A stretch of 64,000 nucleotides of DNA from positions 18,294,438 to 18,358,437 of the forward strand of contig CM042089.1 of the NCBI GenBank assembly GCA_023512835.1, in the 5' to 3' direction. Shown here one piece after another: positions 25,576 through 40,600 of the stretch (positions are counted from its first letter, which is position 1; every line of letters begins with the position of its first letter). The position numbers and the translations under genes are program-made. Origin of the DNA: Taxillus chinensis. Lineage: Eukaryota; Streptophyta; Magnoliopsida; Santalales; Loranthaceae. Below the pieces are notes generated by a model that saw only the letters and a list, made by a program, of their open reading frames with translations, did not search any database and was not told the DNA's origin.

Positions 25576-28010
25576 TTAATAAGAGAACATCCCAAAAAAA
25601 CCCATGGTGGCAGATAGGTTATGTTGGACGAACAAATATCGGAGAAAAAAATATTATTTAACATTTTATGTAGTGAATATATATAGGGAGAAGTCATTTT
25701 ACATAGGTCATAGAACACTCGCATCGATCTCGACCGATGTAAATTTTAAATTTGATGATTTTTGTTAAAACACTCATTAAAAGTTAAATATTTAGCTTTT
25801 AGTTACATTAAATGCAAAGCATTCGTCAAGTCTAGTGAGGTCTTGTAGCATCATCAATAGGTATTGTACAATGAGTCTTCAAGGCTGTCTATGGTGAGAT
25901 TGAATCGAAATGTTTTAGTGTTTTTTTTTTTTATTTTGTATTTCATTTGGGGCGGGGGGTTTCATTGTCTGTGTGGGTAGAGGGGTCTCGCTGAGGGTGG
26001 GGTTGACGTCACCGGGCAGAGAGAGGAGGGAAGGTAGACGTCAGGTGGAGTGAGTTTGTTTTAGCAAAATCGATATGAAAATTTCAGATAAATTCATCAA
26101 ACTTATAAAAAAATAATTTTTTTATTACATTTTGGCATTGATTTGAAATTAATATTATTTTATTAATTTCAATTAAATTACGGGTGAATTTAATAAAATC
26201 GCTACAATAATAAAATAGTATGATGTCAACATGTGACATGCATAGAGAGCTTATATATATTATACTAAATGTGCGGACTTGCAGTATTAATGAGTTTTAA
26301 TTGGAAAAAAGTTTAGTTGTAAGTTTTTTTTTTTAAATATTTTTTAGTTGATTTATTCAGTTTCATCGGTAATTTAATGAGAATTAATAGAATGCTGTTA
26401 TGTGGAAAAACATGAAAATTGGGTGGAAAGAAAATAAATAGGAAAAATGATTGTTTGAAAAAAATATTTTTTATAAGGTAATTGGTTAGAGTGAAAAAAA
26501 TGAATATAAATAATTCCGACGTAAAAACATTTTGCGTGGAATTTTTTGTTTTCCATTAACATGTACGATTCATGCTAATTTTACACGTGAAAAATTATTT
26601 TTCATAGCAAACTAGTAGAAAAAAAAAAACTCTCGTTTTTTCACCCCCACATCATTTTTTCATATCTTTTCCGTACTAAAAGAAATGTCTATAGTTTTGC
26701 TCTTTAATTTGTAACCGCGGAAAGCCGGAAATGGCAAATAAAGCGGACGACGGACCGACGGGAGGCCCATTCACGTGATCTCTTATCCCACTTTTAGTTG
26801 ATAACATAATTAATTTTAAAAATTATATGAATTTAGATAGTTTTTTATTATTTATAAATATTTTAAAATTTATTAAATTTATTATTTTTTGAAATAATTA
26901 TATTGAAAAAACAAAATATTTAATAAGATAATATTATTTTTAAAATAGTAAATTAATAAAATTAAAATTATTTATGAGTAATAAAAAAATTATTAAATTT
27001 AAGTTTTTAAAAAGCTATTATATTAGAGCCAATACCACCGGATGATTTTACCGGATTTAAAATCGAATCTACATGTCTGTCCAGCAAGACATCCATAATG
27101 GTTAAAAATCATTATGCGATGCGTCAAAAAAAATACAATGTATAAAGGCAAAAATAAAGCAGCATTTACACCAGTTCGATTCAAAAAGAGTTGTATTGCA
27201 AAAAACCAAAGTACTATTTTACGCATTAAATATCTGCTAAAAGATACAATAATCTGCTAAAAATCAGATGTCAGAGAGTTGATGTAATAAAAAAAAATAC
27301 AATAATATGTTAAAAATTAGAATTTAGAGGTGAAAAAGTGCATTTTTTTTGGAAATTTGAGAGCGTAAATTTAGTATGGAGGTTTGAACATTATAGCTCT
27401 CGTCAATACTTACAAATCAAAACAAAATAAACCAAAAATGATCTACCGTGCATAAAGATATGACCATTTGAAGATTTCACATAAAATTATAATCCATGGA
27501 GATAGCTATAGTTCACGGAATCCAAAAATCCATAGGTAAAGAATAACTTAATTCGATTTGAGAAATAGTATTTTTTTTCAAGAAAACCTATTTTTCAAAC
27601 TAAAATTCTTATTTTCGAAGACTTATTTCTGAATCAAAGTTTTTATTTTTCAAACCGAAATTCATATTTCTTAAACCGAAGTCATATTTTTCTGAATCAA
27701 AATCTTATTTTTTTTAATCAAAATAAATATATCATATTTTATATTTTATGAATATAATAATTAATAAAGACAGAAATTAAATTAAAATTCATACGCTTTT
27801 TTAAATAGTGAATAATTTGGATCAAATATCACAACATTATTTTTAATTCCGCGCTTTCTACGCGCTTGTTTTTTGGTCTTAAATTCCGCGCTTTTTTTCA
27901 CCAACTTTATTTATTTTTATTTTGGTTTGTTTGTTTGTTTTTGGGGTTGGGGTTGGACCGTAAAGGAGTTCGCATTAATGAGGATTATGACCGTTATTAT
28001 GCTTCGTCGT
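25576..28010. other. AT-rich intergenic stretch upstream of the EFR3-like gene
   Basis: No coding region is supported. A G-rich patch at about 25948-26050 has repeated G runs, TGACGTCA (26004-26011) and GACGTCA (26037-26043). A GC-richer patch near 26715-26790 contains the G-box CACGTG at 26772-26777. About 27560-27730 is a degenerate short-period repeat built on TTATTTTTCAAACCGAAATTC-like units. None can be tied to a gene by sequence alone. Confidence 0.45.
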
Positions 28011-28129
28011 CCGAGCAAAGGTGACTGAACTCGTTCGTGGTGGGTCTTCGCTCAGTCTTCACCCCCCACACTTCGGATCTACCTCTACGCGGCCAGGCAC
28101 GCCTAATTTTGCCCCTTCTGCGTTCGATT

Positions 28130-28167
<38 letters not shown>

Positions 28168-28653
28168 AAAAGTCTGGCGTTTTCCCTCCCCCTATTTTGT
28201 GTCGATTTGTTTGTTTTTGTGACCTTTTTGCAAAATCCGTGTGTTTTTGTGTGTATTTATTGAAATGGGTATTCTGGTTTTCTTCGTACTGCAATGTACC
28301 CTACTTGAACATTTTACTTTCAGTGTATGAATTGGGTTTCCATGTATGCAGTTCAGTGAACTTTTCTTGTTTTCTTAAAATTGGTTTCATTTTTTCCGGA
28401 ACTTTATTTTTCAATTTCCCTACTTTATAGATTATACTGGCTTCCGGGTTGTTTTGGCCCTTTTGGGTGTGAGTTCGGTGTACGCTTCTGTGAGAACCCA
28501 GCACCATATATTGGCTTCTGGGTGTTTTGTTTTTTAAGGGTTTTGTACATTTTTTGGGTGTTTTTTTCGGTCTGTTTGCTGGAGATATCGGCGCACTTTA
28601 TGCATTGGCAATTGTAGAAGATTTGATGTGGGTTTGGTTGAAACTTGAAGGAA
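28011..28653 (+). promoter_or_regulatory. Probable 5' leader of the EFR3-like gene with a (CT)16 microsatellite
   Basis: A perfect (CT)16 tract lies at 28133-28164 within pyrimidine-rich sequence about 500 bp before the start codon, typical of plant core promoters or 5' UTRs. The following about 480 bp are T/G-rich and may hold a 5'-UTR intron (GTGTGTTTTT... to a T-rich acceptor), but no border can be fixed. Confidence 0.45.
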
Positions 28654-31600
28654 ATGGGAGTCATTTCCAGAAAGGTCTTTCCGGCATGTGGGAGCATGTG
28701 TGTGTGCTGCCCTGCGCTGAGGTCCAATTCTCGACATCCAGTCAAGCGCTACAGGAAATTGCTTTCAGAGATCTTTCCCAAAACCCTTGTGAGTGTTATT
28801 GCGACCTCACCCCTTCTGTTGTTCTCTTTCCATTCCTTGGCCAAGTCTCTTAGGTTGTGTAAGATATGATGATGTTTATGCAACTTGGTGTCAGGTATTT
28901 GGCACTAGGCATTCAAGATTTGCTGTCATTTCCATTTTAAAATCAGTGTATTTTAGCCATCCTAATTTAATTTCTCATGATGTTTGAAATTATAGCTTTA
29001 CGTGTGAATAAACTAGAATGGTATTTTCACATGCTTGAAAACTTATGGGTGGGTTGAAAAGAATCCTTGAGCCAACTGGTCATATATGCTTCAGGCCATT
29101 GAAGTGCACACAAAATTGTGGGTGACAGGGCCACATAATTGCGTTTGCTCATTCCTATGATTTTAACACAGCAGAAGCTTACTCTGTGTGAACATTTCTT
29201 TTTTATTAGTTTTACCGAGTGTTAGTCATGTTGGTGCTAGGCAATTATTTGCAAATTGTTAGAGTAGTTATCAACTGTAACCCATAGCTTTTCATTTGCA
29301 AGTGATTGATAAGCAGGTGATTTCAATTACCCGTGATAGCAGGAAGCTCTCTGATAGTCAGTGATTGTTTGAGCATTGATATTGTCAGTTTCTAAGCTAG
29401 AAGTTTAAATTTCCGCTTAATTTGGCAGGATAGCCCTCCAAATGATCGAAAAATTGGGAAGTTGTGTGAATATGCCTCAAAAAACCCTCTTCGCATTCCA
29501 AAGGTAGCAGTGTTATGGTTCCGGTCAAAGTTAGTCCACGTAGAAATAGGCCTGGTTTTGGACTCCCGTGTATGCTGCTGATGAACTTGTCATTTCCTAC
29601 TTCAAATAGATTGCAAAATACCTTGAAGAAAGGTGCTACAAAGAACTCCAATCTGAGCACATCAAATTCATCAATGTTGTTGCAGAGGCTTACAATGGGT
29701 TGCTTCATGTGTGTAGGGATCAGATGTAAGTGCCACTTGCTCTCTTGTTTTCAATTTTTTCATGGCTATCTTCGTATGGTTTGAAATACTGATTAAAAGA
29801 AAATTTTGAGTGGTTTCCTGGAGAATACTTCCTCCCTAGATGGTATCCGTTATCTTTAAAGTGAATTAACTGTTTCTAAACTTTGAACGTACAAATTATC
29901 CCATGCTTATGTTGTATTCGAAATGTTAATAAGAATGGACTGTGTGAATTCATTTATTTCTTAATACAGGGCATATTATGCTGTTAGTCTGCTGAACGTG
30001 GTTGCTGAACTTTTGGATAATTCGAAACGGGATAGTGTCCAAATACTTGGATGCCAAATTCTGACAAGGTTCATTTGTTGTCAGGTGAATAATTATCTAA
30101 TGATCACATAGTTTTGAGCAAGCTATTGGCGGTTATTGTTCCAGCTTCAATGATATCTTTTTTACCATGTTTTGAGTCATTTTTTTGGAACCTTATTTGA
30201 GGCTGTTTCAAAGGCATTTAACTGTGCATTTTTTTTCTTTCTAGAGGGCTCCGTACTCACAGGGCTTTCATGGAGAGTTCCTAAAAAGACCTTCTAGGTT
30301 TATCGAAGAGTTTCGGCGCTTATGGGGGGATTAGGCCCCCAAAAGACACCACATCATACTAAATCTCTTTAATTCTAGTGTGAAAAAGACCTGGGTCATG
30401 TATGTATATGACAGTTATAAACAGTTCATATTAAAGAAAACAAACACAACCAAGCAAAACAAATAAAAAATCCCTGATTCTAAGATCATGACTAGATTCT
30501 CTCACATGTTTCTAGCAAAGTTATTAGTTGTCATCATTCGAATGATGAAATCATTAGGTTCAAACCTATCTTATTGTGATGAAATTTTTTATTTCGATTT
30601 TTTAGAGTTGTGTCTAACCAAATGAGGTGCAACTGACCACCTAATGTATGATCTACGTTCTAGAATTGAGTTTGCAAATCGGTTATGCATGCAGAAGAAT
30701 AAGTACCCTCAAGATATCTAAAATTGGTACCTATCTTAGAAAACGTGAGTTTCTACTTGTTTTAGCCTAGTTATTTTTTTTTTTTTAATTCAAGACCAAT
30801 AAGTTCTACATGGAGTAGTGAGTAGAATCATTACTTTATCTAATTAGTTTTATACTTGGTTTTATTTTAAGTAATTTTTTTTTTTTGAAAACATTAGATG
30901 TAAAACAAGTGTAAATAAAGAGTTTACAAAAAAATTCTTTATAAATAAAGAATTTACAAAGAATTTGTAAACATCAGATGTAAAACATTACAAAAAATTT
31001 TAAAATTTATTTTAACATGCTAAGATAAATAAAGAAAAATATTTGTCATAATTTATTCTTGATCGAAATAATTAAGATTAAATATTGATTATTTAACATC
31101 ATAGTTACTCGAATAGGTTAGAAGACTATAATTTTTTAAAAAGATTTTTATTTTTTATTTTTTCTCTTTGTTTTTTTTTTGGGTTTTTTATTTAGATTTT
31201 TAGTTTTAAGTTCCATGTTTTTTTTATTGCATTTATTTTAAAATTTTAAACTTCTATTTTTTAAGTTTTCTTTATCTTTGTAAAAAGATACCTTTGTTTT
31301 AAAAAATTCTAAGGTTTTGAAGTTTCTTATTTTTTAATTTAAAGTGTTTTATTTGTTTTAAGGTTAAAAAGTTTTTTTTTGGGTTTTAAAAGCTTTTGAA
31401 TTTTTTTATTATCAATTATTAATTTTTAGGGTTTTTTATTTCTTAATTTTTTATTATTTTAGGGGTGTTTTAAAATGTTAAAATCTTGAGATTTCTAAAA
31501 AGTTTCAATTATTTATTTATTTAAAGTATGAGAGCTTTAAAACTTTTATTTTGTTTTTATTTTACTATAAATTACTAACATGGAATTTTTTGTTTTTTAA

Positions 31601-34600
31601 TTTATGAACTCCTAAGTGTTAAGTTTTCAAAAAAATAATTTATTATTATTATAGGTTTGGAATGTAGTTTGAAAGTTTTTTTTTTCCCGGTTTGTATGTA
31701 AAGTATTTTTTTTTTGTTTTTTAAAAATACTTTCAACTAATAAATTCCAATTTCTATCAAACACAAACACAGTAAGTATTAAAAGTCTATATCATAAGGA
31801 GTGGTAAACCAAGAATTTACATATTTACAAGCTAGTAGCAAGTTTCAAACTTAGATGGTATTTACCAATATTCGTTATTCTTACACATGTTTTAATTAAA
31901 GAGGGGAAGAAAGTAACTTGGTAAAATGTTGAGATTTTTAATAAAAGAAAATTAGTTGCTGATGCTTTCTTTTCGTTATTTTTGATTCAATCACTTTTTT
32001 GCTATTTTTGTCCCGAACTCATTTTCGTTATTTTTTTTATAATATGTTGTGGGTGCTTAGCTTTGTCAGATTGAGGAAATTTCAGTGGAAGAGGAAATTG
32101 ATGCAGCGGCAAGAGGGCAACACCGAATTGGCCACACCTAGGATGGGAAGGACCATAACAATCATGGGAATGTAGTAGATTAGTGTATTTGGGTGGCTAT
32201 GGAGGATAAACTATGAGGAAGATAAAGATGAAAGAAGATGGAAGATAGCTCTTTCGAATTTCTCACTTTCTACAAGTAGTAATAGTATCTCTAGAATTTC
32301 TCTGGAAATTCAAAGCTTACTTAATCGTGCCATGGAACTCCATGGAAATTCCTATATATAGAGATTCTAAGGAGATCGAGGAAGAGAGTTACAAGGTGAC
32401 TGTGAACTTGATTTGCGGGGAAGGTGTGCTACTCTTCACAAAGTCAATACCTTACTTGTTTGGCAACACAAGGGCTACTGTGGATTGCCATGGTCGAGAG
32501 GATTTGAAATTTGGGTACTTTTGATTTTTTATGAATTAACTTCAATTAATTGAATTCATGTGTAATTTATGGTGAAAAAAGATGAATTCTAGAAAAACTT
32601 TGGCTAATTTGGAGTATTAAAGGTGAAAAAAGACCCAAAAGGGGATTTGGAGGCCGTGACTGCAGCTGGGAGCATGCATGCCATGGCTTGCAGGTGAAAA
32701 CATAGCTGTGGAGTGTGGAGATTACGGGTGTTGTGGCTGTTGCCATTTTTTTCTAACGTATTGTGTGTTTAAGGCTAGGCGTTGTGACTACTGCAAAAAA
32801 ATTTTGAAGGTCTATACCGCATGGGGCATTGTCCCCACACTTGCGGAGTCAGTGGTGGGCTACGGTCTTGGGCCTATCGAACCGCGACCTTCGCTCCACA
32901 AATTCTCATTTTTTTCTTTAGTTTTTTGACACGCAACTTATTTATCATTTCATAGCAAAAATTTTATATTAGAAAAACCATACAAGCATCACACTAATAA
33001 CTTTTCTCTAATTATTTTTTTAAGGTATTCCCTTGTTAAATCTATTCAAGATGCTAATGAAATTCCTATTTTAGTTATTGTGGCTGGGAATGTCTCACTT
33101 TCACATATTTTTTCCATATCTTCTATCATACTTGTTTCTAATTTTTCTAATAATCTTCTCTTTATTAGCTAAATTATCAAATATTTTAATTATTCTGTAA
33201 CTTTTTATTGTTTCATGACAATTTTACAAAGATAACGATTGTCCTTAATAGAAAAAGAGATGAGGTTTATATTACTGGGAGGAAGTAAGAGCATTGAAAC
33301 TTGAGTCTTGGTAGGGATTCCAAGTAAAAAAGAGAGATGAGGTTTATACTCATTTTGTGTTTTAGGATGATCTCACAAAGATAACGATTGTCCTTAATAG
33401 AGAGATGAGGTTTATATTACTAAGAGGAAGCAAGAGCATTAAAATATGAGTCTTGTCGGGGATTTTAAGTAAAAAATGAGACACATGACCAACAAAAAAA
33501 TATTTGCATTGTTGTTTAGAGCATTTCTCTTTTGTCTATTTTTAATATCTTTGTTTTTAGTTTAAAGTGAAATAATGCATTTATGCTAAAAATTATTGTA
33601 TTTCATTTAAAATCAGTATCCATAAAAGTCTTATACTTTTTTCATGTGTTTACACTTTACAATGATGTTTGGAGTCCTTTTGTTTACTCCTTTAGGACAA
33701 GTATTTCTTATTTTTTATTGACAATTAATAGTAAGGAAGATGAACAATGATGATTAGATAAAAAGAAAGTGTAAATTTTAGGGAAGAGAGTATTCTACTA
33801 TTATAAGTGAGGGAGAGTCTTTAGATGCTCTTGGTCTTGTGCGGGCTAAATTAAATGAGAATGAGATGCTAACTTAGGTGTTTGAAAAATGTTATATAGG
33901 ACGGAAGTAAGCTACCCTCAACTCTAATCCTCTTAATGATACTATGCAAACTCTAAAGGTTTATGGTTTTAGATTAAGCAGTTCGAAGAATAAATATATG
34001 AAATGCAAATTTCTAAAACATAGGAATAATGAGTAAAGTGTTATTACATTTGATAACCAACAGATATTAGTCACAGAATGTTTTAAGTATCTAGGGTCGA
34101 TAATTTATTACAAGAAAGAGCTTGATGGTGATGTTGATCATAAAATTAAAATCGGGTGACTTAAGTAGAGAAGTACAATGAAAGTTTTGTGTGATCGGAA
34201 TATGTTATTACATTTGAAAGGAAAGTTTATAGGACCTTTTTTGTTATATGGAATAAAGTGTTGAACTAATAAGAAACAACATATACAAAAGCTTAGTGTC
34301 ACTGAGATGCGAATGTTCAAAATGTGAATATTTGTCGTATTATTGGAGTAGCTCTGATTGCAAATAGGATAAAAGAGAATTGCTTATGTTGGTGTGGGCA
34401 TTTATGGCATAGGCCAATGGATGTACATGTTGAGAGGGTGTAGAAAATTGATATTGAACCAAGTAGAAAATTGAAGGAAAGATAAAAAATGACTTTGTTG
34501 GGAGTAGTAACAAAAGATTTCAAATTGTTAGATTTTGAAGAAAACATGTTAACTGGTAAAAATGTTTGGAAAACAATCTATATTTTGGATCAAATATAAG

Positions 34601-37600
34601 TTTTTTTTTTTAAATCTTGATTCATATGACCGACCTCATTTTAATGGGAGTAAGACTTAATAGTTTGGTTTGCTTTGTACAGTGCAAAAGCTAAATATTG
34701 TATACTTCATTATACTACTATAGAACTTACTTAGTTATATATTCTCTTACAAAAACTTGATTATAACTCATAAAAGCTAAGCCGATGATTTTCTTTTGTG
34801 ATAACACAACTGCTATCAAAATAGCTAATAATCTCGTATCAAGCCAAGCATATTAAACTTGACAAAAATTATATCATGGATAGTTCTCTACGTTAAGAGA
34901 GCAGAAAATTACCTCATGAAATAACTCATGGTTATTTTTTTTTTTTTTTTTATATATGATTGTATTAGCTGAACATGTGTGATATCTATACACCAACTTG
35001 AAGGGGAGAGTTGGAATAAGTTGTATATTATTAGTTGTAATGAGTTGTAATTATAATTAACTGTAATTAGCCTCTTACCTAATCAGACTTGTATAAAATG
35101 AGAAGGATTTTTTTCCCATACTTTCTTGTGATATCTTCAAGTCAGCTTGAGGGGAATGTTGAATGCCTAAATATTCTGTCAGTTAGCTAATTCATGGAAG
35201 AAATCAGCAAGAAATCTGGTGTAATTAGGACTTGCTCTGTACTTGCCTATTTTAGATAAAATTGTTCTTCGATTAGCTCTGTGGGGATATAGAGTAGCCA
35301 TGCATAGGCATAGCTTCATTTCTTATTCTAGATAGAGTAAAGGTTATATGTGGACAAATCAGTTGGAAATGAATATGTAAGAGAAAAAAATATTGAGAAG
35401 ATTTCTCTACCCACACCTTCAGATTTATCGGCATTAAATATGACTTATTTTTATCTAATGCATGAACAGACAGATGGCATTTACACACATAACATTGAAG
35501 TTCTGGTTCATAAAGTATGTATTCTAGCACCGGAAGATAGAGGCAATTATCAAAGGTGCCGCTTGAGGGCAGCAAGCTTGCAGTGCCTATCAGCCGTGGT
35601 AGTTTTATTAGCTTTCAGTGTTTTTCAATTGCTTTAGACATATAAATGACACAATGTGTTATGATGGTTTCCTTTTGCCTTTTCATATCAAAATTTATGA
35701 GTTGGCTGTTTGTAATGGAATTTTTCCTCATCAGGTGTGGTTTATGGCAGAATTTTCAACGACTATTGGTGATTTCAATGAGGTTAGTCCCTTTGAGGCT
35801 CTTCCTTCATGGCTATTCAAAACTTAAATGGGGTTCCTTCTATTTTATTATGACCTTCAGCTGATTTGAATATTTCAACTAAAATATTGTCTTTTGTTAT
35901 TTACTTTTAGCAATTCCTAAAGGCAATACTAGAATATCATTATTCTAAATAAATAATGTTGAAAACATTCATGAAATTTAAATCTTATAAATACATAATT
36001 TAAATGAAGGGCAGGCCTATTGCATTGGTGGAATCACTCCATTGTGCGCTGGTGGTGGCAGGGAAAGATTGCTTAGATATTTCCCTTTCTCAGACCCCAC
36101 AGTGTGGGAGCTCGGGCACTGTGTTTGCCCTTTTTTAATATATAATTTGAATATTTTACTTAAAGGGTTTGTAGTGTTTGTAGTAAATAAATTGCATGAA
36201 GAGGAACCAAAATCATGTGTGATATTGGATCACCACTTTCAATAATAATGCTTAATATCTTTCTCACTTTTACAAGAAATCCTGCAGTTTTTCCTCACGG
36301 GTTGTAGTGAATCTGTTATGGTAAAATGATTGTGTCAACTGCAGATCGTACGTGTTATATTATACAACTATGAGAAAAATATGCATAATGAAAATGGTAA
36401 TGAGATTGTGGAGCCACATCGCAATTGGGTTAATGAAGTAGTTCGATGCAATGGAAGAGCGGGTGCAGGTTTCGGAAGTGGCTTTAGCCTTATTCCAATC
36501 AGGCCTAAGCCAGAGAAAAAAGACCCTTCTCTCTTGACAAGGTAATTCTTTTAAGAAGCCCATAGAGTAGTGTTTTAATTTAAGCTGTTTGTGTAATTTA
36601 CAAGGGTCATAGTTGGCTTCTTAGTATATTCTGTTCTGCAGAGAAGAGAGTGAGACCCCAAAAGTGTGGACTCAAATTTGTATTCAGAGAATGGCTGAGC
36701 TGGCTAAGGAGAGCACAACGATGCGCCAGATTTTGGATCCAATGTTTGTTTATTTCGATACTGGACATCATTGGGCTTCTCGCGAGGGATTGGCCCTGAT
36801 GGTTTTGTCTGACATGTCATACTTTGTGGAAACAACAGGCAATCTTAATCTTTACAATCTCTTACCTCTAATTTTTTGACCATTGTTGAACCTTTTTCTT
36901 TGGTTTGACAGTGATATGCACATTGTGCATTTTCAATCATGTATATGCATAATGTAATTAAAAAATAAACTAAAAAGCAGCAGTAAATATGGGAACTCAT
37001 CTTCCCCTCTTGACACATGTGCAACAGCTCATGGCTTGTTCTTTCCAATCTTTGATGGGTTTCTGTATTATGTTAACTGCTTGCTACCGGCTAAATCTTA
37101 AATTTTTTGGGGAAAAGTGAATTAAATGCTTTGCATTTTTTCTTCGAGTTCTTGTATTATTATCATTATTTTTGAATTTTGTTCTACTGGTCTCAGGGAA
37201 TCCACAACTTATCCTATCTGCTGTGGTTCGTCATTTGGATCACAAAAATGTTTCACACGATCCACTAGCAAAATCAAATGTCATTCAAGCAGCTGCTACA
37301 CTAGCACGGCAAATTAGGTCACAACTGGTGCTATCAGAAGCTGGATTTGTTAGTGATTTGTGCAGACATCTGAGGAAAAGTCTTCAAGCAATGGTTGAAT
37401 CAATTGGAGGGCAAGATTCACAGTTGAATGTCTCACTGCAGCATTCTATTGAGGATTGCTTACTGGAAATTGCAAAAGGGGTAATTAATCGATTGTTTAT
37501 TTATGTTTTTTTTTTCTTCAATGAATGTATTGACTTGTTTTGCAATTCTTGCTAGATTGGTGATGCTAGACTCTTATATGACTTGATGGTAGTGACACTT

Positions 37601-40600
37601 GAAAAACTACCTTCTGTTGGCGTTGTTGCCAGAGCAACCATTGGTTCATTAATAATTCTTGCTCGTACCATTTCAATGGCCTCAATATCTTTTCATACCC
37701 ATCAGGTATGAGTGTTTTTATTTTGTTAAACCTCAGTTCTGTGCTAGTTATTCTTTTTCCTAACTGTATTTTCTCTATACCTATCTTACTACTTTAGGAA
37801 AATATGGAAGTGTAAACATTACAAAATTTTTAGCTACTCTAGATTTTGAAGTGCTCCTCTCTTAACTTCCATGTATAAATATTAAGTTTTTTATATAATA
37901 ATTCCAACCATCATGTTATTACTTTTTAGATTGAAATCCGTTCTGTTTGAGAGAAATGATTAGAGTAAAAAATTATATTACCAATTGAATAAATAGTACA
38001 TTATATAGTAGAACGTTAGGAAGGCTAAGTTCTATGATTTTACTATAATGCCCTTACTAACTTAACATTTAATATTTCAGTCATATTTTAACAGTCTCCA
38101 TCAAGTTAAAGCATACATGTCAAATAATCCACTCGATTACCTCTCCTTTAACTTAATAAATAAATCTGCTTGTTGATTTTTTGTTCGGGTATGTGTCAGC
38201 TCAATTTTTTTAGTTTGCACCTTCTCACATATAAAATGATCAACTTCAATATGCTTAATTTTTTTCGTGAAATACTAGATCAGAAGTTATCTAAATAATA
38301 GATTGATTATCATAATACAACATAGGAGTACTTTGGAAAGGTAAACAAGTTCTAATTATAACATTTTTTAGTTGCATTAATTCACTTACATGTGTCATAG
38401 CTCTACACCCAGCTTCAACACTAGATCTAGAAACTCCCCTGCTACATCTTACTTTCCATGCTACAAGGTTCCCAATAAGGAAAACAAAATAGCTAGTGAT
38501 TAATTTTCTATCAATCGGACATCTTGCCCATTCAGCATTAGAATAGCCATGTACATCCAAGTGATCTTGATTTGTGAATAAAAGTGATAGCCCTGGAGTT
38601 CCTTTCAAGTATTTAACAATCCATAAGGCTACATCCCAATGAGTGCCTTTCAAGTATTTTACGCAGAGCACTCATAAATCGACTTATTGTAGCAAAATTA
38701 ATATTTAGTTTGGTAACCGTCAGATAATTTAATTTACCTATCAATCTTGGATATTTAGCGGGGTTGTATAACAACTTGCCATGTTCAAAATTTGACCTAA
38801 CATTCAAAGGTTTTGCTCCCAAGTATCCTATCTCATTAGTATATCAAAAATATGTTTCTATTGGGACAAAGAGATAGCTTGATAAACAACTTCTATCCCC
38901 AAGCAATAATGCAACCGACCCACATCGTTGGTGCAAAAATCTGTCAAAAGAAAACTTTTCAAGCATCAAATATCCTCTTTATACATCAACACAACATCTC
39001 TATAGGCCAACTCAAATAACATCACTAAATTTACCAAATCAGACCCAGGAAAACTGTTTCAAGCTATAGAGAGCCTTATGAAGATAACATACTAAATTTT
39101 CCTCCTAAGCAATAAAATTCGATGGCTGTTATATATAAAGTTCTCCAACTAGATCTCATGATGGAAAACATTTTTCACATCAAGTTGATGAAGTATCTAT
39201 CCATAATAAGGAAATGAACATTTGCACTAATGGAATCTTGGGAACATGAGAGAAAGTGTCATTATAATCAATGTCATAGGCTTGGTTATAGCCCTTAGCC
39301 ACCAAATAGGCTTTCGGGCGCTCAATAGAATCATCCAGATGGACCTTCACAATAAATATCCAATGGCACCCAATAGCCTGTTTACTCGTCAGTAATGTTG
39401 TAAGAAATGTGGAATTATAAAGATGAGCCTGCATATTATCCTCCTTGCACCACCCAAGATGAGCAATAGTTTCGACAACACTACGAAGCACAACTACTGA
39501 CGAAACAAAGGCAGAAAAATAGGGATATAACTTTTTTTTGACAAGTAAGAAAATTTATTAATATAAGAGGAACACACACAAGTTGTATGTGCTAAAAGAG
39601 CATACAACATTAAGCTCAAAAAGATCACTCATGAATAGCATCATAAATAAACAAAAAACACAACATACCCGAAGCAAAAAACTATTCCTTCAAATCCAAA
39701 AAAAAAAGAAAAAGAGAAGGGTGAGCTTGGACGGAGAGCGCTCGCTGTCATTAAACACTCGTGCATTCTGCTCCCGCCAGATGCACCAAAGAAGACAATG
39801 AGGGATAGCTCTCCACACCATCAAACGACATCCCACGCCCTCGAGCCAGTACTCAAACAACCCATGAAGGGACGATGACATCACCCAAATAAGTCCAAAC
39901 AAGCCCATAATTATGTTCCACAACACTCGAACATACGAACAATGCAGAAATAGATGATCCATGGATTTCACCGAAGCCTTACCCATAAAACACCAACTAA
40001 CGAGAATAAAATTCCAGTGTCGTAGGTTATCATAGTAAGGATCCGATCAAGCATTGCCGTCCAAGCAAAAAAGGTAATGCAAAAGGGATAACGGGCGCTT
40101 AAAATTAAATGATAAAAAAGATAATTAATACAAGAACAAGTACCTTTGCGTTGAGCAATGAGAAGATCAAAGTCAGGTACTAGATTTGAAGAGATGGTGT
40201 TGAATGATGAGTCGGGGGCTACTGTGAGCTTGATTACTATGATGATATGTGTGCCCAGTAAACCAATCCAAAGGTGGGGGACACTTGTTGATGGGGGCAT
40301 AAACATCAGACAAGGGAACCAAAGGAACATGAATAAGAATAATTGGTAGATCACTCCTGTTGACTTGAAATATTACTCCCGCTAGTGGAAACAAAAGAAT
40401 AATAGGTGTGGTCCTCATGAAGAGTGACATCAATTGAGACATAGATGTGGCTACTCCAGGCATCATAACACTAATACCCATTTTGTGTCCAAGAATAGCC
40501 AATAAAAACAGAAATAACCAAGTGCTAAATATCATTATCATTTAAACCCTTCATTTCGTCAATCATTGCTTGGTTCCAACCAGGGCGAGAGAGGGTTCAC

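Noticed and set aside
28425..28745. 106-codon minus-strand frame opposite the EFR3-like leader and first exon
   Set aside because: It is antisense to a confidently assigned gene start and has no family resemblance.
30240..30340. GC-richer patch considered as a missed exon of the EFR3-like gene
   Set aside because: Exons 4 and 5 join in frame with conserved residues on both sides (ICCQ then TDGIYTHNIE), leaving no room for another exon; the patch also contains stops.
33226..33480. Tandem repeat considered as a CRISPR-like array
   Set aside because: There are only two units of 149 bp with no short repeats and unique spacers, in a plant intron.
40158..40349. Plus-strand frame within the intron-10 Copia element
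   Set aside because: It is the complement of degenerate Copia coding on the minus strand.
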